64,000 bases of DNA from the NCBI RefSeq assembly GCF_031458075.1, contig NZ_JAVDXT010000007.1, positions 122,452 through 186,451 on the forward strand. The letters run 5' to 3'. This document shows, one piece after another, positions 15,910 to 24,612 of the stretch. This stretch comes from Rhodoferax_B ferrireducens_A. GTDB lineage: Bacteria; Pseudomonadota; Gammaproteobacteria; Burkholderiales; Burkholderiaceae_C. The first letter of the stretch is position 1; each line of letters begins with the position of its first letter. Below the pieces are notes generated by a model, which made no database searches, was not told the origin of the DNA, and was given only the letters and a program-made list of their open reading frames with translations. The position numbers and the translations under genes are program-made.

Positions 15910-16572
15910 TCAGGACTTGATCTTGCGCTGCTGGGCGACCAGGTAGTCCACCACCGTCAGACCGCGCTCCATCGACTGGGCCTGGGTGCCGTCGGTATAG
16001 AACTGGCCGGCCACGCCCATGGCGGGCACGCCGGCCACCTGGTAAGCCTCTTGCAGCTGGGCCGCCTTGCGCACCTTAGTGGCTACGGAGAACGAGCCGT
16101 AGGTTTCGCTGAACTTGGCTTTGTCCAGGCCCTGCTTGGCCGCCCATTCGATCACCAGCGCGTCTTTGTCGAGCTTTTGGCGCTCTACGTGGATGGCATT
16201 GAACACCTTGGAGTGAATGGCCTCCAGCTGGCCCATGGCTTCCAGCGTGTAGTACAGCTTTTGCGGCGGCACGAAGCTGTCCTGGAACACCACCGGCACG
16301 CGCTTGAACGCCACATCCTTGGGTAATTGCTTGAGCCAGGCGGTCAAGGCCGGCTCGAACGCAAAGCAATGTGGGCAGGCGTACCAGAAGAATTCGATCA
16401 CCTCGACCTTACCCGCAGGTGCCTCGACCGGTACTTTCTTCTCCAGCACCAGATAGTCTTTGCCGGCTTCGGGCGGCTTGCCCTGGGCCTGGGCCGTGCC
16501 CACGGGCGATAAGGCCACTACCGAGCCCGCCAGCACACCGGCTGAGGTCAGCGAAAACTCACGACGTTTCAT
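15910..16572 (-). CDS. dsbA: Thiol:disulfide interchange protein, DsbA family
   Basis: 220 aa periplasmic oxidase that introduces disulfide bonds. Thioredoxin fold with active site CPHC at residues 66-69 in EFFWYACPHCFAFEP, a helical insertion, and cis-Pro loop VAGVPAMGVAG near 178. The signal peptide starts MKRREFSLTSAGVLAG: the twin arginine and following hydrophobic stretch resemble a Tat signal rather than a plain Sec signal. Start ATG 16572 has AAGGAG 9 nt upstream; a TTG two codons earlier is rejected. It is a monocistron or follows the SPOR gene (79 bp), and ends in a strong terminator. Confidence 0.92.
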   Translation of the reverse strand: MKRREFSLTSAGVLAGSVVALSPVGTAQAQGKPPEAGKDYLVLEKKVPVEAPAGKVEVIEFFWYACPHCFAFEPALTAWLKQLPKDVAFKRVPVVFQDSFVPPQKLYYTLEAMGQLEAIHSKVFNAIHVERQKLDKDALVIEWAAKQGLDKAKFSETYGSFSVATKVRKAAQLQEAYQVAGVPAMGVAGQFYTDGTQAQSMERGLTVVDYLVAQQRKIKS

Positions 16573-16650
16573 ATGCAATCACTCCTTGTGGGGGGTCGGA
16601 CTGGGCGGCAGCCGAAAAGTTCAGCGCGCCCGGTGGGGGTTCTGAGGCGT

Positions 16651-17370
16651 TCAGCGCTGCACGCGCACCAGCGTGGTTTCGCCACCAGCGCTTTCCAGCT
16701 TGTCCTTGGCGCGCTCGGCGTCGTCGCGCTTGGCATACGGGCCCATGCGGACCCTGAACACCGTGCGGCCCGACTGCTCGCGTTCACTGACCTTGGCTTC
16801 CATGCCCATCATGGCCAGCTTGGCGCGCTGGGCTTCGGCGTCCTCCGGGGTGCGGAAGGCGCCGGCCTGCACAAAATACTCAAAGGGCTCGGCCGTCGGG
16901 CCCAGCGCCGGGGCTGCCGGAGCGGCTGCCGCGGTAGCGGTAGTAGCGGCCTTGGCTTCCTTGGCTTTGGCCTTGGCCAGATCGCCCAGCGGATCGGCAC
17001 TGGCGGATGCGGCGGCCGTCGCCTTGGAATCGGCTTTGGCCGGCTTGGACGCCGCTACGACCGGAGCCGACGGCACCAGCACGGGCGTGGCCGCAGCCGG
17101 CGGCTCGGGCGCGACTTCAGGGGCGGCCACGACGGGCGCCACCGGGCGCACCGGGTTCTTGCCATGCAAGGGCGTGTTCGGGTCCCAGTCCTTGTTCTTC
17201 TGGTTTTCGGCCGCATCGTGGTCGGCGCTGCTGTTCTGGGTTTTGCCGTTCATGAACGGCACCGGCACCTTGGTGACGTAGACCGCCACCGCCAGTGCCG
17301 AACCCAGACCGACCACCACACCGACGATAAAGCCGATGATGGTGCCGCCGCTTTGCTTTTGTTTTTTCAT
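16651..17370 (-). CDS. SPOR-domain membrane protein (FtsN-like)
   Basis: 239 aa. A short basic cytoplasmic N-terminus and one transmembrane helix (GTIIGFIVGVVVGLGSALAV, about residues 9-28) are followed by a long Pro/Ala-rich periplasmic linker (about 40-160) and a C-terminal SPOR domain (FEYFVQAGAFRTPEDAEAQ). SPOR domains bind denuded septal peptidoglycan, so the protein probably localises to the division site like FtsN. It lies 12 bp after argS in the same direction, the arrangement known for ftsN-type genes in many betaproteobacteria. Start ATG 17370. Confidence 0.87.
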   Translation of the reverse strand: MKKQKQSGGTIIGFIVGVVVGLGSALAVAVYVTKVPVPFMNGKTQNSSADHDAAENQKNKDWDPNTPLHGKNPVRPVAPVVAAPEVAPEPPAAATPVLVPSAPVVAASKPAKADSKATAAASASADPLGDLAKAKAKEAKAATTATAAAAPAAPALGPTAEPFEYFVQAGAFRTPEDAEAQRAKLAMMGMEAKVSEREQSGRTVFRVRMGPYAKRDDAERAKDKLESAGGETTLVRVQR

Positions 17371-17382
17371 GCTTGCTGTCAA

Positions 17383-19056
17383 TTACATTTTTTCCGGAGC
17401 ACCCACGCCCAGTACTGCCAAGCCATTGTGCAATACCTGCGCGCAGGCCGCGACCAGCGCCAGGCGGGCCAGCTTGAGGGTTTCGTCGTCCACCAGCACC
17501 CGCTCGGCGTCGTAGTAGCTGTGCAGATTAGCCGCCAGCTCGCGCAAATAAAAGGTCACGTCGTGCGGCGCAAAGCCTTCGGTGGCGCTGCTCAGCATCT
17601 CCGGGTACTTGGCCAGCTGCAGCATCAGGGTCTGGGCCTGCGGCACCAGCAGGCTGGACAGGTCTACGCTCTGCAGCGCCGCCACGTCGCCGCCCCAGTC
17701 GCGTAACATTTTGCAAATCCGCGCATGGGCGTATTGCACGTAGTACACCGGGTTGTCGTTGTTCTGCGAACGCGCCAGGTCGATGTCGAAGGTGTATTCG
17801 GTGTCCGGCTTGCGGCTCAGCAGGAAGAAGCGCACCGCGTCCTTGCTGGTCCAGTCGATCACGTCGCGCAGCGTCACATAGCTGCCGGCGCGCTTGGATA
17901 TCTTCACCTCTTCGCCGCCGCGCACCACCCGCACCATGGTGTGCAGCACGTAGTCGGGGTAGCCCAGGGGAATGCCCACATTCGCCGCCTGCAGGCCGGC
18001 GCGCACGCGGGCGATGGTGCCGTGGTGGTCGGTGCCCTGGATGTTCACCACCTTGGTGAAGCCCCGCTCCCATTTGGCGATGTGGTAGGCCACATCCGGC
18101 ACAAAGTAGGTGTAGCCGCCGTCGGTCTTGCGCATCACGCGGTTCTTGTCGTCGCCGTAGTCGGTGGACTGCAGCCACAGCGCGCCGTCCTGCTCGTAGG
18201 TCTTGCCGGCGTCCTGCAGCAGCTTGACCGTGGCATCGACCCGGCCGCTGGTGTACAGGCTGGATTCCAGGTAGAAATTGTCGAACTTCACCTGGAAGGC
18301 CTGCAAGTCCAGGTCCTGCTCGCGGCGCAGATAGGCCACGGCGAATTCGCGGATCGAATCCAGGTCGTCCACATTGCCAGAGGCGGTGACTTCGCGGTCG
18401 TCGGCCTTGACGGTCTTGCCGGCCAAAAAGTCTTGCGCGATGTCGCCGATGTAGTCGCCGTTGTAGGCGGCTTCGGGCCACTCGGCGTCGCCAGGCTTGA
18501 AGCCCTTGGCGCGCATCTGCGTGCTGTTCGCCAGAGTGGCGATCTGCACGCCGGCGTCGTTGTAATAGAACTCACGGTACACGTCCCAGCCCTGGGTCGC
18601 ATACAGGTTGCAGATGGCATCGCCCAGCGCCGCCTGGCGGCCATGGCCTACATGCAGCGGGCCGGTGGGGTTGGCGGAGACAAACTCCACCAGGATGTGC
18701 TGGCCGTTGCTGGGCTGCACGCCAAAGCTGGCGCCAGCAGACAGCACTTCGCGCACGATTTCCTGCTTGGCCGCGGGTTTGAGCTTGATGTTGATGAAGC
18801 CGGGACCGGCGATGTCGATGGCCTCCACCCATTTCTCGAAGGCCGGCTGCTCCAGCAGTGCAGCGCGCAGATTTTCACCCAGCTGGCGCGGGTTCAGCTT
18901 GAGCGGCTTGGCCAGCTGCATGGCGGCGGTGCAGGCGAAATCGCCATGGGCCGCGACCTTGGGGGACTCGAACGCGGCTTTGGCGCCAGCGCCGGGGGCA
19001 ATTTTTTCCAGCCCAACGGCCAGCGCCGCGAGCAATTCGTGTTTGACTGAGAGCAT
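17383..19056 (-). CDS. argS: Arginyl-tRNA synthetase
   Basis: 557 aa class I synthetase charging tRNA-Arg. N-terminal Add-1 domain (about 1-110), signature SANPTGPLHVGHGRQA with HVGH at 135-138, a KISKR-type loop (VKISKRAGSYVTLRD) and C-terminal anticodon-binding DALR domain ending in VLGVGAPEKM. Length and motifs are complete. The SPOR protein gene follows after 12 bp. Confidence 0.97.
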   Translation of the reverse strand: MLSVKHELLAALAVGLEKIAPGAGAKAAFESPKVAAHGDFACTAAMQLAKPLKLNPRQLGENLRAALLEQPAFEKWVEAIDIAGPGFINIKLKPAAKQEIVREVLSAGASFGVQPSNGQHILVEFVSANPTGPLHVGHGRQAALGDAICNLYATQGWDVYREFYYNDAGVQIATLANSTQMRAKGFKPGDAEWPEAAYNGDYIGDIAQDFLAGKTVKADDREVTASGNVDDLDSIREFAVAYLRREQDLDLQAFQVKFDNFYLESSLYTSGRVDATVKLLQDAGKTYEQDGALWLQSTDYGDDKNRVMRKTDGGYTYFVPDVAYHIAKWERGFTKVVNIQGTDHHGTIARVRAGLQAANVGIPLGYPDYVLHTMVRVVRGGEEVKISKRAGSYVTLRDVIDWTSKDAVRFFLLSRKPDTEYTFDIDLARSQNNDNPVYYVQYAHARICKMLRDWGGDVAALQSVDLSSLLVPQAQTLMLQLAKYPEMLSSATEGFAPHDVTFYLRELAANLHSYYDAERVLVDDETLKLARLALVAACAQVLHNGLAVLGVGAPEKM

Positions 19057-19178
19057 CGGGGGATTTTACGGGGCCGGTCATCCGACTTGCGGGATGCGCC
19101 GTTATAGGTTGCAATCCGGTGGCCTGACGGCGTTTTGCACCGGATTACTTCCACCCCCTCCTTTCTACTGGAGCACGC

Positions 19179-19499
19179 ATGAAAAAACTATTCCCCCTCA
19201 TCGCCGCCCTGGGCCTGGCTTTGTCTCTTGGCTCGGTCCACGCAGCCGACAAGGAAAAAACGCCCCAGCAAATGAAAATGACCACCTGCAATGCCGACGC
19301 CAAAACCAAGGCACTCAAGGGCGACGAGCGCAAGAAGTTCATGAGCGAATGCCTGAGCGCCAAGACCGAAGCCCCGGCTGCCGCCGACGGCAAGACCGCC
19401 CAGCAAACTAAGATGACCACTTGCAACGCCGACGCCAAGACCAAAGCACTCAAGGGTGACGAACGCAAGAAGTTCATGAGCGATTGCCTGAAGGGCTAA
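19179..19499 (+). CDS. psiF: PsiF repeat family protein
   Basis: 106 aa secreted protein of unknown function related to PsiF, a phosphate-starvation-inducible protein of E. coli. Signal peptide MKKLFPLIAALGLALSLGSV, cleaved near AHA/ADK at residue 23. The mature part is two near-identical PsiF repeats (about 31-60 and 76-105) each with MTTCNADAKTKALKGDERKK and a paired Cys, joined by an Ala-rich linker. The repeats are also very similar at DNA level, so this is a recent or conserved duplication. GGAG precedes the ATG; a strong terminator follows. Confidence 0.88.
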   Translation: MKKLFPLIAALGLALSLGSVHAADKEKTPQQMKMTTCNADAKTKALKGDERKKFMSECLSAKTEAPAAADGKTAQQTKMTTCNADAKTKALKGDERKKFMSDCLKG

Positions 19500-19517
19500 G
19501 CCCCCCTCCGCACTTCT

Positions 19518-19543
19518 AAAAAGCCCGGCTAGCCGGGCTTTTT
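19518..19543. terminator. Bidirectional terminator between psiF and the LysR gene
   Basis: Perfect inverted repeat AAAAAGCCCGGCT / AGCCGGGCTTTTT with T runs on both strands. It ends psiF on the plus strand and the LysR gene on the minus strand; the LysR stop codon (19529-19531) is inside the stem. Confidence 0.9.
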
Positions 19544-20479
19544 CATGTCCGCGGCTGTCCAGAAGCCGGGCCGGCCGTAGTGCTGCTTCAGAAAGTCGAT
19601 CCACAGCCGCACCCGCAGCGGCAAATGCTTGCGCTGGGCAAACACCGCGTAAATGCCGTTCGGCGGCGCGGCGAACGCATCCAGTACCGACACCAGCTGG
19701 CCACGGGCGATCTCGGCCTCGACCTCCCAGGTGCTGCGCCAGGCGATGCCGTAGCCAGCCAGGCACCAGTCGTGCAGCACCTGCCCGTCCGAGCAGTCCA
19801 GCGGGCCGCCGGGCTTGGTGTAGAAGGTTTCAAAGCCGTCTTTTTCACCCGACGCTGCCGGAACTCGGAACGCCCAGCCGCGGGTCTGCGACGACTCGCT
19901 GGACAAGGCCAGGCAGTCGAACTTGCCCAGCTCGCTGGGGTGCTGCGGCGTGCCGTGGCGCTTCAGGAACGCGGGCGTGGCCACACACAGGCGCCGGTTG
20001 TCGGCCAGGCGCACGCTGACCAGGCTGGAGTCCGGCAAGTCGCCGACCCGCACCGCGCAGTCAAAACCGTCGCGTCCCAGGTCTACGACCCGGTCACTGA
20101 GGTTCAGCGACACCGTCACCTCGGGATGCTGCTCGCGGAACCAGGGCACCAGCGGCGCCACGTGGCGGCGGCCAAAGCCGGCCGGCGCTGTAATGCGCAA
20201 ATGACCGCTGGCCTGCACCCCGCCGGCCGAGACGCTGGCCTCGGCCTGGGCCAGATCGGCCAGCACGCGTTGGCAGTCCTCCAGAAACGCGCTGCCCTCG
20301 TGCGTCAGGCTGATACGCCGGGTGGTGCGCAGCAGCAGCTTGACGCCGAGTCGTTCCTCCAGCGCATCGAGCCGCCGGCCGATGATGGCCGGCGCCACGC
20401 CCTCGGCCTTGGCGGCCGCGGTCAGGCTGCCGCGGGTGACGACGGCGACAAAGGTTTCCAGCTGCTTGAATTGGGCCAT
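19529..20479 (-). CDS. LysR-family transcriptional regulator
   Basis: 316 aa. N-terminal winged helix (residues 1-60, FVAVVTRGSLTAAAKAEGVAPAI... with the recognition helix around 25-45) and a periplasmic-binding-like effector domain (about 90-300). The subgroup resembles CrgA/DmlR-like regulators with the ASGHLRITAPAGFGRRHVAP motif. The target is unknown: the gene is followed by psiF (convergent) and preceded by a repeat and the SMP-30 gene on the same strand. It is not PhcA, whose N-terminus differs. The stop lies in a terminator stem. Confidence 0.88.
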   Translation of the reverse strand: MAQFKQLETFVAVVTRGSLTAAAKAEGVAPAIIGRRLDALEERLGVKLLLRTTRRISLTHEGSAFLEDCQRVLADLAQAEASVSAGGVQASGHLRITAPAGFGRRHVAPLVPWFREQHPEVTVSLNLSDRVVDLGRDGFDCAVRVGDLPDSSLVSVRLADNRRLCVATPAFLKRHGTPQHPSELGKFDCLALSSESSQTRGWAFRVPAASGEKDGFETFYTKPGGPLDCSDGQVLHDWCLAGYGIAWRSTWEVEAEIARGQLVSVLDAFAAPPNGIYAVFAQRKHLPLRVRLWIDFLKQHYGRPGFWTAADMKKPG

Positions 20480-20504
20480 GCCGGATTATCCGCACGCCGG
20501 GAAC

Positions 20505-20566
20505 TTATAAGAAATAGGGCTCTGGCGCACAAAATACCGGCGCCAACAGCTATTAATTCAATAGCA
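20505..20566 (-). repeat. Palindromic repeat family 1, copy 6
   Basis: Full copy on the minus strand, head GCTATTGAATTAATAGC starting 2 nt after the SMP-30 gene stop, core GGCGCCGGTATTTTGTGCGCC, tail AGCCCTATTTCTTATAA. It fills the gap before the LysR gene. Confidence 0.8.
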
Positions 20567-20568
20567 AA

Positions 20569-21492
20569 CTAGCGGCTGTGCGAGTACAGGGTCTGGCCGC
20601 TGCACGGCAGCGCCGCCTGCAGTACGCTGCCGCTGGAGGACTCGGTCATCACCAGCGTATGCGTGCCGGGCCGGAACGCCAGGTTGGTCAGCGTGCTGCC
20701 AGTTGGGCTGCGCACGAAATGCGTGACTTCGCCGCGCGGATTCAGCACAAAGGCGCCGCCCAAGCTCGCATGCGCGACCACCAGGCTGCCGTCCGCCGCC
20801 AGCGCCAGGCCGTCAGGCCCGCTGCTGCCAAAGAAAGTCTGGAAGGCGCCGACCTTGCTGAGCGCGCCGTCGGGCAACAGCGGCGCGCGCCAGACCTGGT
20901 TGCCGCGCGTCACCGCCAGGTACAGCAAATTGCCCTCGGCGTTCAGCACCAGGCCGTTCGGGCTCGGCGCATTCGCCAACAACAGGTCGAGCCGGCCGTC
21001 GGGGCTCCATCGGTAGACCCGGCCCGTGGGGTCGTGCAGGCCGGTCTGCCCCTGGTCGGTGAAGTACAGGCGGCCTTGCAGGTCAAACGTCAGGTCGTTC
21101 ACGCCTTTGAAGGATTCGCTGTTGCGGTGGCCGAGCACGGTGCGCAGCTCGCCGCTGGCCAGGTCCAGGCGCAGGATGCCCCGACGGTAGTCGGCAATCC
21201 ACAGGTTGCCATCGGCGTGCAGGGCCAGACCGTTCGGCCAGCCTTCGTACTGCAGCACCAGTTGCCATTCCAGTGCCGGCGTGATGCGGAAGATGCGGCC
21301 GTAGGGAATGTCGGTCACGTACAGATTGCCAGCGCGGTCGAACACCGGGCCTTCGAGAAAGCTGTCCAGCACATGGCCGGGCTTGTTGGCGTCGACCCAG
21401 TCGGTGCGGCGCGGCTGGCGCAAGGCGTCGGGCAGGCGCGTCAGCAGCTCGGCTTCAATGGTTTGCGGCGGAATGCCGGAAAGGTTCCACAT
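20569..21492 (-). CDS. SMP-30/gluconolactonase family protein
   Basis: 307 aa six-bladed beta-propeller of the SMP-30/lactonase family, probably hydrolysing a lactone. Metal-site motifs are visible: FLEGPVFDRAGNLYVTDI with the Glu ligand near 47, WPNGLALHADGNLWIADY, GVNDLTFDLQGRLYFTD, SPNGLVLNAEGNLLYLA and GPDGLALAADGSL. It has no signal peptide. It lies 6 bp after the Bug-type binding protein gene on the same strand, suggesting the operon takes up and opens a lactone or related organic acid. Confidence 0.88.
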   Translation of the reverse strand: MWNLSGIPPQTIEAELLTRLPDALRQPRRTDWVDANKPGHVLDSFLEGPVFDRAGNLYVTDIPYGRIFRITPALEWQLVLQYEGWPNGLALHADGNLWIADYRRGILRLDLASGELRTVLGHRNSESFKGVNDLTFDLQGRLYFTDQGQTGLHDPTGRVYRWSPDGRLDLLLANAPSPNGLVLNAEGNLLYLAVTRGNQVWRAPLLPDGALSKVGAFQTFFGSSGPDGLALAADGSLVVAHASLGGAFVLNPRGEVTHFVRSPTGSTLTNLAFRPGTHTLVMTESSSGSVLQAALPCSGQTLYSHSR

Positions 21493-21498
21493 GGCGGC

Positions 21499-22473
21499 TT
21501 ACTCCGGCTTCACGCCAGCCGCCTTGGCAACGGCACCCCAGCTCTGGGTCTGCTGCTTGACGAACTGGCCGAAGTCGGCACTGGACATGCCGCCGGGCGC
21601 GGCGCCCTGCTGGGCCAGCCGCTCCTGGAAGCCGGGGTCGGCCAGGGCCTTTTTCACCTCGGCCTGCAGCTTGGCGACGATCTCGGGTGGCGTGCCCTTG
21701 GGTGCGGCCAGGCCAAACCAGTTGGTCACGGCGTAGCTGGGCAGGCCGGCTTCCTTGAAGGTCGGCACCTCGGCCAGTGAAGCCAGGCGCTTGTCTCCGG
21801 TCACCGCCAGGGCCCGCACCTTGCCGCCCTTGACCACCGGGATCGCCGTGGGGCTGGCGGTGATCAGGATGTCCACCTGCCCCGACATCACGCCCAGCAT
21901 GGCCTCGCCCGCGCCCTTGTAGGGGATGTGGGTGATGAACAGCTTGCCCTCCTTCTTGAACAGCTCGGCCGCCAGATGGGTGGAGCTGCCGTTGCCGGCC
22001 GAGCCGAAGTTGAGCTTGCCAGGGTTCTTCTGCGCAAAGGCCAGCAGCTCGGGCAAGGTCTTGTACGGCGAGGCGGCGGGCACCACCAGCACCACCGGGG
22101 TCTGGGCGATGGTGGTCACCGGCACCAGGTCGTTCGCATGGTCCCAGGGCAGCTTGGCGAACAGGCTGGGCAGCATGGCGTAGGTGGTGTCGTTGGTCAG
22201 AAAGGTAGCGCCGTCGGGCGCGGCCTTGGCCACGGCATTCGTGCCGATGGTGCCGCTGGCGCCGGTCTTGTTTTCGACGAAAAAGGACTTACCGGTCTGC
22301 TCGGTCAGCTTCTGGGCGATCTGCCGGGCCGCGTAGTCGGTGGTACCGCCGGGCGCATACGGCACGACGATACGCACTGGCTTGTCGGGCCAGCCGGATG
22401 TTTGGGCCAATGCGGCGCTAGCGCATACAGAAGCTGCGCAGGCAGCTATCAATTTCATAGTTTTTAGGTACAT
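21499..22473 (-). CDS. Tripartite tricarboxylate transporter (Bug-type) substrate-binding protein
   Basis: 324 aa periplasmic binding protein of the Bug family, large in Burkholderiales, which binds carboxylates. Signal peptide at residues 1-24, then the family signature WPDKPVRIVVPYAPGGTTD, QKLTEQTGKSFFVENKTGASG, GTNAVAKAAPDGATF and a central HIPYKGAGEAMLGVMSGQVD. No membrane TctAB genes are adjacent, common for Bug proteins. The signal peptide core (about residues 5-22) is encoded by a family 1 repeat. The start at 22473 has CGGAG about 10 nt upstream; ATG 22458 is the alternative. Confidence 0.92.
   Translation of the reverse strand: MYLKTMKLIAACAASVCASAALAQTSGWPDKPVRIVVPYAPGGTTDYAARQIAQKLTEQTGKSFFVENKTGASGTIGTNAVAKAAPDGATFLTNDTTYAMLPSLFAKLPWDHANDLVPVTTIAQTPVVLVVPAASPYKTLPELLAFAQKNPGKLNFGSAGNGSSTHLAAELFKKEGKLFITHIPYKGAGEAMLGVMSGQVDILITASPTAIPVVKGGKVRALAVTGDKRLASLAEVPTFKEAGLPSYAVTNWFGLAAPKGTPPEIVAKLQAEVKKALADPGFQERLAQQGAAPGGMSSADFGQFVKQQTQSWGAVAKAAGVKPE
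22405..22460 (-). repeat. Palindromic repeat family 1 encoding a signal peptide (copy 7)
   Basis: Minus-strand copy: head CTATGAAATTGATAGC, core TGCCTGCGCAGC and TGCGCTAGCGCC, tail GCATTGG. It is translated in frame as the hydrophobic core and cleavage region of the Bug protein signal peptide. Confidence 0.75.
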
Positions 22474-22496
22474 TTTTCGGATCTCCGGGAGGGTCT

Positions 22497-23681
22497 TCAG
22501 GGGGCAGTCAGCGCGGCAATTTCGGCGTCGCCATAGCCCAGCTCGCGCAGCAGCTCGGCGCTGTGCTCGCCCAGGCGCGGCGGATTCAGGCGGATGCCGG
22601 GGCGCTGGCCGTCGAGCGTCAGCGGCAGCAACACCACCTTGGTGCTGCGGCCGTCGGGCAGGGTGATGGGCGCCAGGCCGCCGGTGGCGTTCAGGTGCGG
22701 GTCGTCCAGCAGGTCGTGCGGGCGGGTGATGGGGGCGAAGGGCAGCGCATGCTTTTCGAACACGGCCGAGATTTCGGCGGCGCTGAAAGCCGCCAGGCGC
22801 TCGCGCAGCAGCGGCAGCATCCAGTCTCGCGCATGGACCCGGTCGTTGTTGCTGGCCAGGCGGGTATCGGCCTGCAGGTCGGCAAAGCCGAAGGCGGTGC
22901 AAAAGGTGGCCCAGGCCGAGTCGCTGACCACGGCCAGGAAGATCTGCTCGCCGTCCTTCACCTGGAACACGTCGTAAATCGCCCAGGCCGAGATGCGCGC
23001 CGGCATGGGCGCGGCCGGCTTGCCGGTGACGGCGAACTGCATCATGTGCTGGGCCACGAGGAATACGTTGTTCTCGAACAAGGCGCTTTGCACCTCCTGG
23101 CCAAGGCCGGTCTTCTCGCGCTGGGCCAGCGCCGCCATGGCGCCGATCGCGCCGAACATGCCGCCCATGATGTCGTTGACGCTGGTGCCGGCGCGCAGCG
23201 GGTCGCCGGGCCGGCCCGTCATATAGGCCAGGCCGCCCATCATCTGCACCACCTCGTCCAGCGCGGTGCGGTGGTCGTAGGGGCCGGGCAAAAAGCCCTT
23301 GTGGCTGATGTAGATCAGGCGCGGGTTCAGCGTCTTCAGGCTCGCATAGTCCAGGCCCAGCTTGGCCATGGTGCCGGGTTTGAAGTTCTCGCTGACGATG
23401 TCGGCGGTGGCGATCAGCCGCAGCGCGGCCTCTTTGCCAGCCGGCGTTTGCAGATCGAGTGCCAGGCTTTTCTTGTTGCGGTTGAACATAGGGAAGAAGC
23501 CCGCCCCCGAGCCCATCAGCTTGCGCGTGGCATCGCCCTCGCGGCCATGGCCTATGGGCTCGACCTTGATCACCTCGGCGCCCAGGTCGGCCAGGAGCAT
23601 GCCGCAGGACGGGCCCATCACCATGTGGGTGAATTCGACGACGCGGATGCCGGCATACGGGAGGGTGTTGGGTTCAGACAT
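22497..23681 (-). CDS. CaiB/BaiF-family CoA-transferase
   Basis: 394 aa family III CoA-transferase, moving CoA between acyl-CoA and a free carboxylic acid. Characteristic N-terminus GIRVVEFTHMVMGPSCGMLLADLGAEVIKVEP, FNRNKKSLALDLQTPAGKEA, and the catalytic Asp in the LDEVVQMMGGLAYMTG region. The start at ATG 23681 is chosen over a TTG further up. It lies between the HMG-CoA lyase (10 bp) and the Bug protein (23 bp), so acid uptake, CoA activation and C-C cleavage are encoded together. Substrate not determined. Confidence 0.92.
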   Translation of the reverse strand: MSEPNTLPYAGIRVVEFTHMVMGPSCGMLLADLGAEVIKVEPIGHGREGDATRKLMGSGAGFFPMFNRNKKSLALDLQTPAGKEAALRLIATADIVSENFKPGTMAKLGLDYASLKTLNPRLIYISHKGFLPGPYDHRTALDEVVQMMGGLAYMTGRPGDPLRAGTSVNDIMGGMFGAIGAMAALAQREKTGLGQEVQSALFENNVFLVAQHMMQFAVTGKPAAPMPARISAWAIYDVFQVKDGEQIFLAVVSDSAWATFCTAFGFADLQADTRLASNNDRVHARDWMLPLLRERLAAFSAAEISAVFEKHALPFAPITRPHDLLDDPHLNATGGLAPITLPDGRSTKVVLLPLTLDGQRPGIRLNPPRLGEHSAELLRELGYGDAEIAALTAP

Positions 23682-23691
23682 TCTGGAATCC

Positions 23692-24612
23692 TTAGACAAA
23701 ATTTTTAGGTAAGCCGGCTTCGGGCGTCATGCCGTAGATAGGTTCGCCCGGCAAGCCGGCCTGCAGCGGTGCGCGGGCGGCCATGAGTTTTTCGATATCG
23801 ATGCCGGTGTCTATGCCCATGGCTTCGAACATGAACACCAGGTCTTCGCTCACCACATTGCCCGAGGCGCCAGGCGCATACGGGCAGCCGCCGAGTCCGC
23901 CCAGCGAGGCATCAAAAGTACGCACGCCTACGTCATAAGCCGCCAGGCAGTTCGCCAGGCCCAGGCCGCGGGTGTTGTGCATATGGGCGGCGCCGGTCTT
24001 GTCGCCGATCTCGGCGCGCACCAAGTTAAACAGGCGCCGCACCTGGCCGGGATTGGCCATGCCGGTGGTGTCGGACAAACCCACCTCGTCCACCCCGGCG
24101 CGCACCAGCTCGGCGGCCAGCCAGACCACGTCCTCATCGGCGACCCGGCCCTGCAGGGTGCAGCCGAAGGCGGTGGACATGCCGACCTCAATCGGCACCT
24201 GCGGCGCGGTCGCATTGCGCAGGGCGACGATGCGCGCCACCTCGGCCAGCATCTCCTCGCGGGTCTTGCGCACATTGGCCAGCGAATGGGCGGCGCTGGC
24301 GGACACCGGAATCGTCAGCTTGTGCACGCCGGCCTGTAGCGCGGCCTCGGCGCCGCGTGCATTCGGCACCAGGGCCATCACGGTCCAGCCGGGCAAGGCC
24401 AGCGCATGGCGCACGACATCGGCCACATCGGCCATTTGCGGCAGCAGCTTGGGCGGCACGAAGGAGCCGACCTCGATCTCGCGCAGGCCGCTGGCATGCA
24501 AGGCGTCGATCCAGCGCAGCTTGTGGGCGGTGGACATGGTGGCTTTCACCGACTGCAGGCCGTCGCGCGGGCCGACTTCGCTGACCAGAACGGAGGGATT
24601 GGTATTTTTCAT
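23692..24612 (-). CDS. mvaB: Hydroxymethylglutaryl-CoA lyase
   Basis: 306 aa TIM-barrel lyase cleaving 3-hydroxy-3-methylglutaryl-CoA, or a close analogue, to acetyl-CoA and a keto acid. Motifs: SEVGPRDGLQSVKATM at 11-26 with the catalytic Arg and metal Asp, GLSDTTGMANP, HMHNTRGLGLAN with metal His ligands, and the signature loop GGLGGCPYAPGASGNV with catalytic Cys. First gene of the catabolic operon, divergent from the IclR gene. Leucine degradation is the textbook role, but no other leucine genes are nearby, so a citramalyl- or similar CoA substrate is possible. Confidence 0.93.
   Translation of the reverse strand: MKNTNPSVLVSEVGPRDGLQSVKATMSTAHKLRWIDALHASGLREIEVGSFVPPKLLPQMADVADVVRHALALPGWTVMALVPNARGAEAALQAGVHKLTIPVSASAAHSLANVRKTREEMLAEVARIVALRNATAPQVPIEVGMSTAFGCTLQGRVADEDVVWLAAELVRAGVDEVGLSDTTGMANPGQVRRLFNLVRAEIGDKTGAAHMHNTRGLGLANCLAAYDVGVRTFDASLGGLGGCPYAPGASGNVVSEDLVFMFEAMGIDTGIDIEKLMAARAPLQAGLPGEPIYGMTPEAGLPKNFV

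Noticed and set aside
19529..20479. LysR regulator as the missing PhcA of the quorum system
   Set aside because: Its N-terminus and effector domain resemble the CrgA/DmlR-like group and not PhcA, and it lies 12 kb from phcBSRQ.
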